DNA of 64,000 bases, taken from Mameliella sp. MMSF_3455. GTDB lineage: Bacteria > Pseudomonadota > Alphaproteobacteria > Rhodobacterales > Rhodobacteraceae. The notes beneath the pieces are model-generated. The model ran no database searches, had not been told where the DNA came from, and was given only the letters and a program-made list of their open reading frames with translations. Every line of letters begins with the position of its first letter. Within the stretch, counting starts at the first letter, position 1. The position numbers and the translations under genes are program-made. This document shows, one piece after another, positions 34,527 through 43,110 of the stretch. The stretch is from the NCBI RefSeq assembly GCF_030733205.1, contig NZ_JASHJL010000014.1, forward strand, positions 1 to 64,000. Direction: 5' to 3'.

Positions 34527-35177
34527 ATGACCCAGGACATGACCCCCGAAGAGATCGCCTCGCTCTTTACTCGGTCGGACGGCAGCTATCTTTGCGCGCG
34601 CTGGGGACGGCCATTGGCGCCAATCGTCTTCGGTGTCGAAGAGGCGACCCTGGAGGTGGTCAAGGGCGCATTCGAGGCGGTCTGCACGCTGGCCGGGCAC
34701 CAGATGGCGGAAACCGACCCAGAGCTGGGGGCCAACGTCATGGTCTTCTTCTTCCGCGACTGGGCGGAATTGCTGGAGGTGCCGGACCTTGATCGCCTGA
34801 TCGACGGGCTGGGCCCGCTGGTCGACCGTCTTCAGGCGGCGGATGCAAACCAGTACCGCGTGTTCCGTTTCGATGCCGATGGCGGGATCAAGGCCTGTTT
34901 CGTCTTCCTGCGGATGGACGGTGAGCTGACCAAGGTGCCGGCCGAGACCCTGGCGCTGAGCCAGGTGGTGCAGACCATTCTTCTGTGGTCCGACAAGGCC
35001 TTCGCCGACCGCTCTCCGCTGGCGCAGGTCGAAAACGGGCGGGTGATCCTGCGGCCCGACCTGGCACAGGTGATCCGCGCAGCCTATGATCCGGTGCTGC
35101 CCGTCGCGGCGACGGATTCAAGTCATGCCTTGCGCCTTGCGGCGCGGATTGCGGCGGGTTCGGGGATGTCTGGCTAG
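34527..35177 (+). CDS. Hypothetical protein, 216 aa
   Basis: Soluble protein of unknown function; no signal peptide or transmembrane helix. The ATG at 34527 has AAAAGGA upstream. Features: MTPEEIASLFTRSDGSYLCARWGRPLAPIVFGV at the start, a hydrophobic strand NVMVFFFRDWAELLEVPDL, then QYRVFRFDADGGIKACFVFLRMDG, suggesting an alternating alpha/beta fold. The last part, RPDLAQVIRAAYDPVLPVAATDSSHALRLAARIA, is helical. Codon use is like its neighbours. It probably belongs to a family restricted to Rhodobacteraceae. It ends just before the palindromic repeat at 35199. Confidence 0.7.
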   Translation: MTQDMTPEEIASLFTRSDGSYLCARWGRPLAPIVFGVEEATLEVVKGAFEAVCTLAGHQMAETDPELGANVMVFFFRDWAELLEVPDLDRLIDGLGPLVDRLQAADANQYRVFRFDADGGIKACFVFLRMDGELTKVPAETLALSQVVQTILLWSDKAFADRSPLAQVENGRVILRPDLAQVIRAAYDPVLPVAATDSSHALRLAARIAAGSGMSG

Positions 35178-35198
35178 CCTGTCGGCAAGCTGGGGTGG

Positions 35199-35248
35199 GC
35201 CGTACGTTTTGTACAAAACGTACGGCGAAATCCGCATTTTGTACAAAA
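35199..35248. repeat. 28-bp perfect palindrome plus a second TTTTGTACAAAA copy
   Basis: 35199-35226 is a perfect palindrome with half-site GCCGTACGTTTTGT. A second copy of its core, TTTTGTACAAAA, is at 35237-35248, with TTTTGTACAAAACG repeated exactly at 35207-35220 and 35237-35250. The centres are 30 bp apart (three helical turns). It lies between two convergent genes, so it is not an obvious promoter operator and has no T-run for an intrinsic terminator. Confidence 0.75.
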
Positions 35249-35309
35249 CGGGGCATGGGCCGGTCAGGGCGCGGGCCGAGATGGTCCCGTCCTGCGCCTG
35301 TTTCGGCCC

Positions 35310-36338
35310 TTAGCGCACCATGCCCACGATCTCGTAGGTCTTCTCCAGAATCGGCGCGGCGATCTCGCGGGCGCGTTCGGAACCGCGCCGCAGGACCGTG
35401 TCGATCTGGGCGGGGTCGGCTGTCAGGCGCTTCATCTCGGTCGAGATCGGTGCGAGCTTGGCCACGGCCAGGTCCGCCAGCGCGGGCTTGAAGGTGCCGA
35501 ACTGCTGGCCGCCATGTTCCGCGATCACCTGCTCGACCGAGAGATCGGCGAGGGCCGCGTAGATGTTCACCAGGTTGCGCGCCTCTGGCCGTTCTTCCAG
35601 ACCCTCGACCGTTTCGGGCAGCGGCTCGGGGTCGGTCCGCGCCTTGCGGATCTTCAGCGCGATGGCATCGGCATCGTCGGTCAGGTTGATGCGGCTCATG
35701 TCCGAGGGATCGGACTTGGACATCTTTTTCGTCCCGTCGCGCAGGCTCATGACCCGGGTGGCCGTGCCTTCGATCACCGGTTCGGTGATCGGGAAAAAGT
35801 CCACGCCGAAGTCATTGTTGAACTTGATCGCGATGTCGCGGGTCAGTTCCAGGTGCTGTTTCTGGTCTTCGCCCACGGGCACGTGGGTGGCGTGATAGAC
35901 AAGAATGTCCGCCGCCATCAGCGCCGGATAGGCCAGAAGCCCCAGCGAGGCGTTCTGCTGGTTCTTGCCGGCCTTGTCCTTCCATTGCGTCATGCGTTGC
36001 ATCCAGCCCATGCGGGCGACGCAGTTGAAGATCCAGGCCAGCTGGGCGTGTTCGGCAACCTGGCTCTGGTTGAAGAGGATCGACTTTTCCGGATCGACGC
36101 CCGATGCGATGAAGCCTGCGGTCAGCTCGCGGGTCTGGCGGCGCAAATCCTCGGGGTCCTGCCAAACGGTGATCGCGTGCATGTCGACCATGCAGAAGAT
36201 GGACTGGATCCCTGCCGTCTGGCTGTCCGCAAAGCGCTTCAGCGCGCCGAGGTAATTGCCCAGGTGCAGGTTGCCCGAAGGCTGGATGCCCGAGAAGACG
36301 CGCGGCGTGAAGGCGGCATTGGGCTGAGACTCGGACAT
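35310..36338 (-). CDS. trpS: Tryptophanyl-tRNA synthetase
   Basis: Class Ic aminoacyl-tRNA synthetase charging tRNA-Trp, 342 aa. The HIGH-type motif is [16 protein letters not shown] around 18-33 and the KMSKS motif is in [12 protein letters not shown] near residue 205. [19 protein letters not shown] contacts tryptophan-adenylate. The stop is 132 bp from the convergent 216-aa gene; the start is divergent from the rhomboid gene. trpS near murJ and glnD is the usual Rhodobacteraceae order. Confidence 0.97.
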   Translation of the reverse strand: MSESQPNAAFTPRVFSGIQPSGNLHLGNYLGALKRFADSQTAGIQSIFCMVDMHAITVWQDPEDLRRQTRELTAGFIASGVDPEKSILFNQSQVAEHAQLAWIFNCVARMGWMQRMTQWKDKAGKNQQNASLGLLAYPALMAADILVYHATHVPVGEDQKQHLELTRDIAIKFNNDFGVDFFPITEPVIEGTATRVMSLRDGTKKMSKSDPSDMSRINLTDDADAIALKIRKARTDPEPLPETVEGLEERPEARNLVNIYAALADLSVEQVIAEHGGQQFGTFKPALADLAVAKLAPISTEMKRLTADPAQIDTVLRRGSERAREIAAPILEKTYEIVGMVR

Positions 36339-36412
36339 TGATGTTCCCCTGTGGAAATTCCTGCGCGGCTGGCTTACCCATGCCGCCGGACACCGTCAAG
36401 AAAGAGCTCCCC

Positions 36413-37096
36413 ATGACGCACCCGCATAACGAGGCCCCGGTCAATCCGCTACCGCCGGTGGTGGCGGCGCTGTTCCTTGTGCTGGCGGGGATCGAGCTGA
36501 CGCTCTGGTTGGGCGGACAGGGGATCGTCGGTGGCCCCGGCGCGGTCGGTTGGCGGACCTCGGCGATCGAGACCTATGCTTTTTCGGGGCGGGCCTTCGA
36601 CTGGATGCTGGCGACGGGTCAGTACCCGCCCGAGCACCTGATGCGGCTGGTGGCCTACCTTTTCTTGCATCCCAGTTTCAGCCACGGTCTGTTCAGCATG
36701 GTGATCCTGCTGGCGATGGGCAAGATCGTGGCGGAATCCATCGGCTCTCTGGTCTTTGTGGCGGTGTTCTTTGTGTCCGGGATCGTCGGGGCGGTGGGCT
36801 TTGGCCTGTTCAGCGATGATCCCTGGCTGGTGGGGGCCTTTCCCGGTGTCTACGGGCTGATCGGCGGGTTCACCTTCCTGCTCTGGGTGCGGCTGGGCAA
36901 CGAGGGGGCGCCGCAGGTGCGGGCCTTTACCCTGATCGGGATGTTGCTGGCCATTCAGCTGATCTTTGGCGTGTTGTTCGGGGGCGGCAGCGACTGGATT
37001 GCCGACGTGGTGGGCTTTGTCACCGGGTTCGCGCTGACCGTCGTGCTGGCGCCCGGCGGCGTGGCGCGGGTGCTGGAGCGGATCCGGCGCCGGTAG
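36413..37096 (+). CDS. Rhomboid-family membrane protein lacking catalytic residues
   Basis: 227-aa protein with six transmembrane helices in the rhomboid layout, including LFLHPSFSHGLFSMVILLAMG (85-105) corresponding to the HxxxxHxxxN element of TM2. The active protease needs a Ser in GxSG (TM4) and a His in TM6. Here the TM4 motif reads GAFPGVYGLIGG (141-152) with Pro144 in place of Ser, TM6 reads IADVVGFVTG with Asp198 in place of His, and the TM2 Asn is Ser95. It is therefore a predicted pseudoprotease, perhaps a membrane-protein chaperone or quality-control factor like iRhoms or derlins. The start at 36413 has AAGAAAGAG upstream. Confidence 0.8.
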   Translation: MTHPHNEAPVNPLPPVVAALFLVLAGIELTLWLGGQGIVGGPGAVGWRTSAIETYAFSGRAFDWMLATGQYPPEHLMRLVAYLFLHPSFSHGLFSMVILLAMGKIVAESIGSLVFVAVFFVSGIVGAVGFGLFSDDPWLVGAFPGVYGLIGGFTFLLWVRLGNEGAPQVRAFTLIGMLLAIQLIFGVLFGGGSDWIADVVGFVTGFALTVVLAPGGVARVLERIRRR

Positions 37097-37103
37097 GCGC
37101 GGT

Positions 37104-38387
37104 TCAGAACAGGTCGTCGGGCAGCAGGCTGCGGCGAGGGCGCCCCTCGGTCAGGGGCAGCGCAGGGCGCTGTTCGGCCCAGGTTGCGGCGCGGTCCAGG
37201 TCCCCGGACAGGCCCGTGCCCAAGTGGGCAAGCAGCCTCTCTGCCAGGGACTCGTCGCGGACAAGGGCCGCCGCCTCGCTGTTCCAGCGGCAGGCGAGGC
37301 GGGTCAGCGCGTGAGAGCCGATGACGGTGGTCCCGTCCACCAGGCACAGCATCCCCTCGGCCTGCGGGTCGGCGACCAGCGCCAGCCGGTCGCCATGGGC
37401 ATTTTGCAGGCGGGACAGCGCGGCGCCTTGCAGGGCGGCGGCGCGGGCATCGTCCCATGTGCCTTGCGGTTCGGGGGGCAGTAACAGGATCAGTTGCAGG
37501 TCGGGGGGCTGCGCGGCCGCTGTCAGCGCCTGTGCCAGGCCGTCGTGACGCAAGGCGCCGGTGCGGATCAGGATGCGCCGACGGGCATTGCCGAACAGAC
37601 GTGCCAGTGCCGGTTCGGCGTCGTTGGCGAGCGTCCGGGGGGCAAAGCCGCGCGTAGGGCGCGACAGGGTGCGCAACAGGCGCAGGTCATCGCGGCTTTG
37701 CGGGCGGGTGGGGCAGGTCAGCGCGTTTGCCGGCGTGGCGAGGGTGGCGCCGCATTTGAGCGCCTCGGCCCAGCAATCGGCGAAATGGCCCCGCAAGGCG
37801 CCGCAGAAATCCGGATCCGAAACCTGCAGCGAGATGGCGGAGGGTGTGTCGGTGCCAAGGTCCGGCCCGCCGATGATCGCGTCGGCGCCATCGGCCAGTG
37901 CAAACCCCTGGTGGATCTCGGCGGGGCGCGGGTTCGAGCCGCCCTGCACAAGGGCGCGCTGAACCGGGGTCAGGCGCGCCGTGTCCTCGGCCCGGAGCGC
38001 GGTCATCGCAGGGCGCAGGCGGCGGCGCAGGAGTGCGCCGCGCGGCCCGCGTGCAACGTGGCCATGCGGGGCGATCACCAGTTGCGCGCTGCCCTGCAGG
38101 ACATCGGCAAGACCCGAGGCGCGGCGCCATGCGGCGCGGTGTGCCTGTGCGGTCAGCAGGGGATCGGGCTCGGCCACGAGGATGCGCAGCGACAAACCGC
38201 GTCGGGACAGGAGCGCCAGCAGGTCGCCCCATGTCGCAAGCCCGCGTTCACGCAGGTCGGGCAGGACCAGCGGGCTGTCGGGCGCAAGGCGCGGCAGGCA
38301 GAGCAGCAGTTCCGACCGGGCGCCGGCGGCAAGGGTTTCGAGCGCGGCACCGGCCTCTCCGGCAGAGAGCAGCGCGCGCGTCGTCAT
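37104..38387 (-). CDS. Phospholipase D-like protein with degenerate HKD motifs
   Basis: 427-aa protein with the two-lobed PLD layout. Lobe 1 contains HQGFALADGADAIIGGPDLG (His159, Gly161, Asp166), an HxKx4D motif whose Lys is Gly; lobe 2 has EGMLCLVDGTTVIGSHAL (344-361), where His and Lys are replaced by Glu344 and Met346 while Asp351 and the GS turn remain. Catalytic phosphodiesterase activity is doubtful. The ATG at 38387 overlaps the murJ stop by 4 bp (ATGA), so the two are translationally coupled. A cytosolic location is predicted: no signal peptide. It could bind a phospholipid or nucleic acid without cleaving it. Confidence 0.65.
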   Translation of the reverse strand: MTTRALLSAGEAGAALETLAAGARSELLLCLPRLAPDSPLVLPDLRERGLATWGDLLALLSRRGLSLRILVAEPDPLLTAQAHRAAWRRASGLADVLQGSAQLVIAPHGHVARGPRGALLRRRLRPAMTALRAEDTARLTPVQRALVQGGSNPRPAEIHQGFALADGADAIIGGPDLGTDTPSAISLQVSDPDFCGALRGHFADCWAEALKCGATLATPANALTCPTRPQSRDDLRLLRTLSRPTRGFAPRTLANDAEPALARLFGNARRRILIRTGALRHDGLAQALTAAAQPPDLQLILLLPPEPQGTWDDARAAALQGAALSRLQNAHGDRLALVADPQAEGMLCLVDGTTVIGSHALTRLACRWNSEAAALVRDESLAERLLAHLGTGLSGDLDRAATWAEQRPALPLTEGRPRRSLLPDDLF

Positions 38388-39931
38388 CCGCGGGACCGTT
38401 TGAACATCGCCTTGATCTCGGCCAGGCGGAAGGCGCCCATGGCCTGCCCGGCGATGCCGTAGGTCAGGATGCCCAGCCCGATCAGACCGGCAAGCACGCC
38501 AATGCGCAGGTAGGGCAGGGCGAGCCAGGGCGCCAGGACCATGTTGAGCCCCCAGAGCACGGCGCCCATGACCAGCGAGGCCACCACGATCCGCCACAGC
38601 CTCCGGCGGAAACGGTCATCGAAATGCGCCACCTCGCCCATCGCCTTGGCGCCGCGTGCCAGTTGCCAGACCATGACCCAACCTGCGAGCGTGGTGGCGA
38701 TGGCCGGGGCAAGCCAGCCGATCACCGGGGCCAGCCCGATGGCCACGGCGGCGTTGATCACCATCGCCCAGACCGCGAAACGGAAGGGGCTGCGCGTGTC
38801 TTCGCGCGCGAAATAAAGCGGTTGCAACACCTTCTGCAGCACGAAGGCCGGCAAGCCGAGGCCGTAGATCGCCACCGCCAGGGCAATGGCGGCGCTGTCG
38901 TCGGCAGTGGTGGCGCCGCGTTCGAACAGGACCGAAACCATCGGCAGCGGGATTGCCACCAGCGCCACGGCGGCGGGCACGGTCAGGGCAAGGCTCAACT
39001 CTCCGGCGCGGGAAAAGGCGTTGCGCGCACCGCTGTCGTCCTCGGCCTTCAATCGGCGCGACAGGTCGGGCAGCAGGACGATGCCCACGGCGATGCCCAC
39101 CACGCCCAGCGGCAGTTGGTACAGCCGGTCGGCGGCATAGAGCCAGCCCACCGCCTTGTCGAAATGGCTGGCGACCTGCTGGCCCACCAGCAGGTTGATC
39201 TGCATCACCCCGCCCGCCAGCGCGGCAGGCACGGCGATCACCACGAGCCGTTTCATGTCCGGTGTCAGCCGCGGGCGCCCGGGGCGGACACGTACGCCCG
39301 CCCGCTCGGCGGCGACCCAGACCAGCGCCAGTTGCGCCACGCCCGCCACGGGCACCGCCCAGATGAGATACTGGATCACCTCGCCGCCAAGGGCCGCTCC
39401 CAGTCCCATCGACAGGCAGACCAGGATGTTCAGCAGCACCGGCGCGGCGGCGGCGGCGGCGAAATGGCCGGTGGCGTTCAGCGCGCCGGAGAACAGCGCC
39501 GCCAGCGAGATCAGCAGGATATAGGGAAAGACCACCCGACCGAAGCCCACGGTCAGGTCAAAGCGCGCATCCCCGGCAAAGCCGCCCGCGGTGGCCCAGA
39601 CCAGCGCCGGCATGAAGATCATCGCCAGCGCGGTCAGCGCAAGCAAAACCGTGGCCAGCCCGTTCAGCGCGTCGCGGGCAAAGATCAGCGGATCTTCCTC
39701 GCCCTCGTATTTCTTGGAGAACAGCGGCACGAAGGCGGCGTTGAAGGCGCCTTCGGCAAAGAAGCGGCGAAAGAGGTTGGGCAGGCGAAAGGCCGCGACA
39801 AAGGCATCCATGACCGGGCCGGGGCCGATCAGGGCAAGGATCATGACCTCGCGGACGACGCCCAGAACCCGGCTCATCAGGGTCCAGAAGCCGACGGTCA
39901 TGACACCGGCGACAAGGCGGATGGGTTTCAT
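38384..39931 (-). CDS. murJ: Lipid II flippase MurJ
   Basis: Transports lipid II across the inner membrane for peptidoglycan synthesis. 515 aa with 14 predicted helices (MVF/MOP fold). The N-terminus MKPIRLVAGVMTVGFWTLMSRVLGVVREVM and RLPNLFRRFFAEGAFNAAFVPLFSKKYE are highly conserved MurJ blocks that include the essential Arg cluster; RLYQLPLGVVGIAVGIVLLPDLSRR is another. The start at 39931 was chosen for the conserved N-terminus. It follows glnD after a 383-bp gap and overlaps the PLD-like gene. Confidence 0.95.
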   Translation of the reverse strand: MKPIRLVAGVMTVGFWTLMSRVLGVVREVMILALIGPGPVMDAFVAAFRLPNLFRRFFAEGAFNAAFVPLFSKKYEGEEDPLIFARDALNGLATVLLALTALAMIFMPALVWATAGGFAGDARFDLTVGFGRVVFPYILLISLAALFSGALNATGHFAAAAAAPVLLNILVCLSMGLGAALGGEVIQYLIWAVPVAGVAQLALVWVAAERAGVRVRPGRPRLTPDMKRLVVIAVPAALAGGVMQINLLVGQQVASHFDKAVGWLYAADRLYQLPLGVVGIAVGIVLLPDLSRRLKAEDDSGARNAFSRAGELSLALTVPAAVALVAIPLPMVSVLFERGATTADDSAAIALAVAIYGLGLPAFVLQKVLQPLYFAREDTRSPFRFAVWAMVINAAVAIGLAPVIGWLAPAIATTLAGWVMVWQLARGAKAMGEVAHFDDRFRRRLWRIVVASLVMGAVLWGLNMVLAPWLALPYLRIGVLAGLIGLGILTYGIAGQAMGAFRLAEIKAMFKRSRG

Positions 39932-40314
39932 GGGCGTGCTCGCTTGCTGCTCTGGTCCCTCGCTTAGCCGAAAGGGCCGAAGGGCGGAAGGGGCGGGGAC
40001 CAGGGCAGCCTTTCTATCCACGCCACGGCTGTTGCGGTGGGGATGTCGCGGCAGAGCGGGTGAAAGCCATGCCCGCCGAGATCAGTCCCGCTGCGACGGG
40101 CAGGGCGCAGAGGTTGCCCCGGTGATCCGGTGCCGTCCCGTGGGACAGATCGGGGTTGTGCCCCGAGCGAGAGAGCAGGACATGGCCGACCTCGCCACGG
40201 GTCGCTTTGACCGCGGTCGCTTCAGGTGGCGAAGCCTGGCCCCGGATGGTCGCCTTTCTCCTGCCGTGGCTTATCGGGCGGTCAAGTCACGTCCTTGGGG
40301 TCGTGCACAACCAC
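39932..40314. other. 383-bp gap between glnD and murJ
   Basis: No convincing gene on either strand; open frames through it lack ribosome-binding sites and recognisable products. It presumably contains the murJ promoter and the glnD 3' untranslated region. I do not see a clear terminator or a confident promoter. Confidence 0.4.
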
Positions 40315-43110
40315 TCAGCCGCGCGCGCGTTCGGCGCCTTCCTCGATGGCCGAGCGCAGTTTTTTCTCGATCTGGTCGCGCTTGACCTTCGAGTGCAGCT
40401 TCAGCCCGAACATGTCCTTGACGTAGAAGGTATCGACCACCTGTTCACCGTAGGTCGCGATCACGGCGGAGGCGACATAGATGTTCAACCCGGCCAGCGT
40501 CCGCGCCAGGTCGAACAGCAGGCCCGGGCGGTCGCGGGTGTCGACCTCGATGATAGTGAAGATCTCTGACCCGTCGTTGTCGAAAGTGATGTGGGTCGGG
40601 ACCTTGAAGGCCTTCTCGCGCTTCTTGAGCTTGTCCTTCGGCTTCATCGCCTCGCGCGCGACGACCTCGCCCATCAGGGTCTTGCGGATGGTTTCGCGCA
40701 GGCGCGGAATGCGGGCGTCCTCGTAGGGAGACCCCTCGGCGTCCTGGATCCAGAAGGCGGCCGTGGCGTAGCCGTCCTTGGTGGTGAAGGTGCGCGCGTC
40801 CACGATATTGGCCCCGGCAAGGGCAAGGGCCCCGGTCAGGCGCGAGAAGATGCCGGGGTGATCCTGCAGGGCAAAACAGGCACGGGTGGCGTCGCGGTCC
40901 TCGTCGGGGTGGATGTCGATGGCGATCTCGTCGTCCTTGAGTTCGCGCAGCAACCGGGCAAAGACCACATGCGCGGTGACATGCAGGCCCTGCCAGTAGG
41001 GATCGTAGTGGCGGCTGGTCTCTGCGGCCAATGCCAGCGAGTCCCAGTCCGACAGCGCCTCGCGCAGGTTCTCGCGGGCCTCGGTGCCGCGGTTCTCGCG
41101 GTTGAGCGCCTCCATTCCGCCTTCGAGCGCGCGGCGCGTCTGGCGGTAGAGCGCGCGGATCAACGCGGCCTTCCAGTTGTTCCAGGTGTCCGGGCCGACG
41201 CCGCGGATGTCGCAGACCGTCAGCACGCAGAGCAGGTCCAGCCGTTCGCGCGTCTGCACCGCCTTGGCAAAGCCACGCACGGTGCGCGGATCGGCGATGT
41301 CGCGTTTCTGCGCCATGTCCGACATCAGCAGGTGATAGCGGACCAGCCATTCGACCGTGGCGCTTTCGGATTTCGACAGGCCAAGGCGCGGCGCGACGGT
41401 GCGCGCGATGCGGGCGCCCAGGATCGAGTGATCCTCGTTCCGGCCCTTGCCGATGTCATGCAGCAGGAGCGCGACGTAAAGCACGCGCCGGTTGATACCT
41501 TCCTTGAGGATCGTCGAGGCGACGGGCAGTTCCTCTGTCAGGTTGCCATTCTCGATCTCGGACAGGTTCCAGATGCACTGGATGGTATGTTCGTCCACCG
41601 TGTAGTGGTGGTACATGTTGAACTGCATCATCGCCACGATGGGCGCGAATTCGGGGATGAAGGCGGAGAGCACCCCAAGCTCGTTCATCCGGCGCAGGGC
41701 GCGTTCGGGATTGCCGTGTTTCAGCAGCAGGTCCAGGAACAGCGTCCGCGCCTCGTCGTCCTCGCGAAAGGCATTGTCGATCAGGTGCAGGTTGGCCTTG
41801 ACCAGCCGCATGGCGTCCGGATGGATCAGGAGGCCGGTGCGCAGCCCTTCCTCGAAGACCCTGAGCAGGTTCAGCTTGTCGGACAGAAAGGCCGCGTCAT
41901 CGCTGATGGCCAGCCGGTTGTGCACCACCTTGTAGCCGTCCTTGACCTGGGGCGGACGGTGGAACAGGCGCTGGATCAGCGGCGCGCCCTTGGTGTGGTC
42001 TGCCTCCAGCGAGGTCAGCAGGATGCGCGTCAGGTCGCCCACCGAGGTGGCGTGGCGGAAATAGTCCTGCATGAACCATTCCACGGCGCGGCGCCCGCCG
42101 CGGTCGTTGTAGCCCATGCGGCTTGCCACCTCGACCTGCATGTCGAAGCTCAGCAGCTCGTTGGCCCGTCCGGCGGCAAGGTGCAGGTGGCAGCGGACCG
42201 CCCAGAGAAAGCGCTCTGCCTGGACGAAGGTGTCGTATTCCTCGGGGCGGAAGATGCCGGATTTGACCAGTTCGGAAACATCATCCGTGTGGTGGACATA
42301 CTTGATGATCCAGAACATCGACTGCAGGTCGCGCAGCCCGCCCTTGCCCTCCTTGACGTTGGGTTCGACCATGTACCGCTGGCCCTGCTTGTCGTGGCGG
42401 GCGTCGCGCTCGTTCAACTTGGCCTCGACGAATTCGCGGGCGGTGGCGTTGAACAGGTCGTTCCAAAGGGTGCGGTCCAGATCCTCGGCCAGGCCCGCGT
42501 CGCCGGTGATGAACCGGCTTTCCAGCATGGCGGTCCGGATGGTGAAATCCTCACTCCCCAGTCGCAGGCAGTCGCGAACCGTGCGCGAGCTGTGCCCGAC
42601 CTTCAGCCGAAGGTCCCAGAGGATGTAGAGCATCGATTCAATGACGCTCTCGGCCCAGGGGGTGATCTTGTAAGGGGTCAGGAACAGCAGGTCGACGTCC
42701 GAGAAGGGCGCCATTTCCCCGCGTCCGTACCCGCCGACCGACAGCACCGAAAGGCGTTCGGATTCCGTCGGGTTGGGCAGGCGGTGCAGCACCTCGGTGG
42801 CGACCTCGAAGGTCAGGTGCACGATGCAATCGGTGATCCAGGTGTAGGAGCGGGTGGTGCGGCGTGCCCCGAAGGGTTCGGCGGAAAACGCCTCTGCCAC
42901 CTTGGCGCGGCCCGCGTCGAAGGCCGCACGCAGTGTCTTGACCGTGTGCTTGCGCACGTCCGTTTCCGGCGCGCCCTTGGGCATCCCGGCAAAAAGCGTG
43001 CCGCGCACCGCCGGCAGATCAAAGATCTCGGCGGCGGGCGCGATCAGGTTGTCGGGAAGCGTCTCCGAGTCAGAGGCCGCCGCCTGTGAGGCTGCTGGGG
43101 GCAGGGTCAA
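40315..43110 (-). CDS. glnD: Bifunctional [protein-PII] uridylyltransferase / uridylyl-removing enzyme
   Basis: Nitrogen-status sensor that uridylylates PII at low glutamine and removes UMP at high glutamine. 931 aa: nucleotidyltransferase domain with SVGGYGRGEMAPFSDVDLLF (GG-x10-DxD) near 125-145, a PII-uridylyltransferase central region, an HD domain with LLLHDIGKGRNEDH, and two C-terminal ACT domains (about 745-930; VDTRDRPGLLFDLARTL in the second). The likely start is TTG at 43110, which lies 41 bp inside the preceding lipoprotein gene; no in-frame ATG occurs before the conserved N-terminal DNLIAPA. Alternative starts cannot be excluded. Confidence 0.95.
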   Translation of the reverse strand: MTLPPAASQAAASDSETLPDNLIAPAAEIFDLPAVRGTLFAGMPKGAPETDVRKHTVKTLRAAFDAGRAKVAEAFSAEPFGARRTTRSYTWITDCIVHLTFEVATEVLHRLPNPTESERLSVLSVGGYGRGEMAPFSDVDLLFLTPYKITPWAESVIESMLYILWDLRLKVGHSSRTVRDCLRLGSEDFTIRTAMLESRFITGDAGLAEDLDRTLWNDLFNATAREFVEAKLNERDARHDKQGQRYMVEPNVKEGKGGLRDLQSMFWIIKYVHHTDDVSELVKSGIFRPEEYDTFVQAERFLWAVRCHLHLAAGRANELLSFDMQVEVASRMGYNDRGGRRAVEWFMQDYFRHATSVGDLTRILLTSLEADHTKGAPLIQRLFHRPPQVKDGYKVVHNRLAISDDAAFLSDKLNLLRVFEEGLRTGLLIHPDAMRLVKANLHLIDNAFREDDEARTLFLDLLLKHGNPERALRRMNELGVLSAFIPEFAPIVAMMQFNMYHHYTVDEHTIQCIWNLSEIENGNLTEELPVASTILKEGINRRVLYVALLLHDIGKGRNEDHSILGARIARTVAPRLGLSKSESATVEWLVRYHLLMSDMAQKRDIADPRTVRGFAKAVQTRERLDLLCVLTVCDIRGVGPDTWNNWKAALIRALYRQTRRALEGGMEALNRENRGTEARENLREALSDWDSLALAAETSRHYDPYWQGLHVTAHVVFARLLRELKDDEIAIDIHPDEDRDATRACFALQDHPGIFSRLTGALALAGANIVDARTFTTKDGYATAAFWIQDAEGSPYEDARIPRLRETIRKTLMGEVVAREAMKPKDKLKKREKAFKVPTHITFDNDGSEIFTIIEVDTRDRPGLLFDLARTLAGLNIYVASAVIATYGEQVVDTFYVKDMFGLKLHSKVKRDQIEKKLRSAIEEGAERARG

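Noticed and set aside
35086..35313. Short frame translating the palindromic repeat (VLYKT and ILYKT repeats)
   Set aside because: The apparent peptide repeats simply reflect the repeated TTTTGTACAAAA DNA motif; the frame starts inside the 216-aa gene.
39591..40385. 264-codon plus-strand frame reaching into the glnD-murJ gap
   Set aside because: It begins inside murJ antisense and ends in glnD antisense. The part in the gap has a start without a good ribosome-binding site and no family resemblance.
40591..43089. 832-codon open frame on the plus strand opposite glnD
   Set aside because: Long antisense frames are common opposite GC-rich genes. This one has no ribosome-binding site or recognisable family, and it mirrors the glnD codons, which have clear domains.
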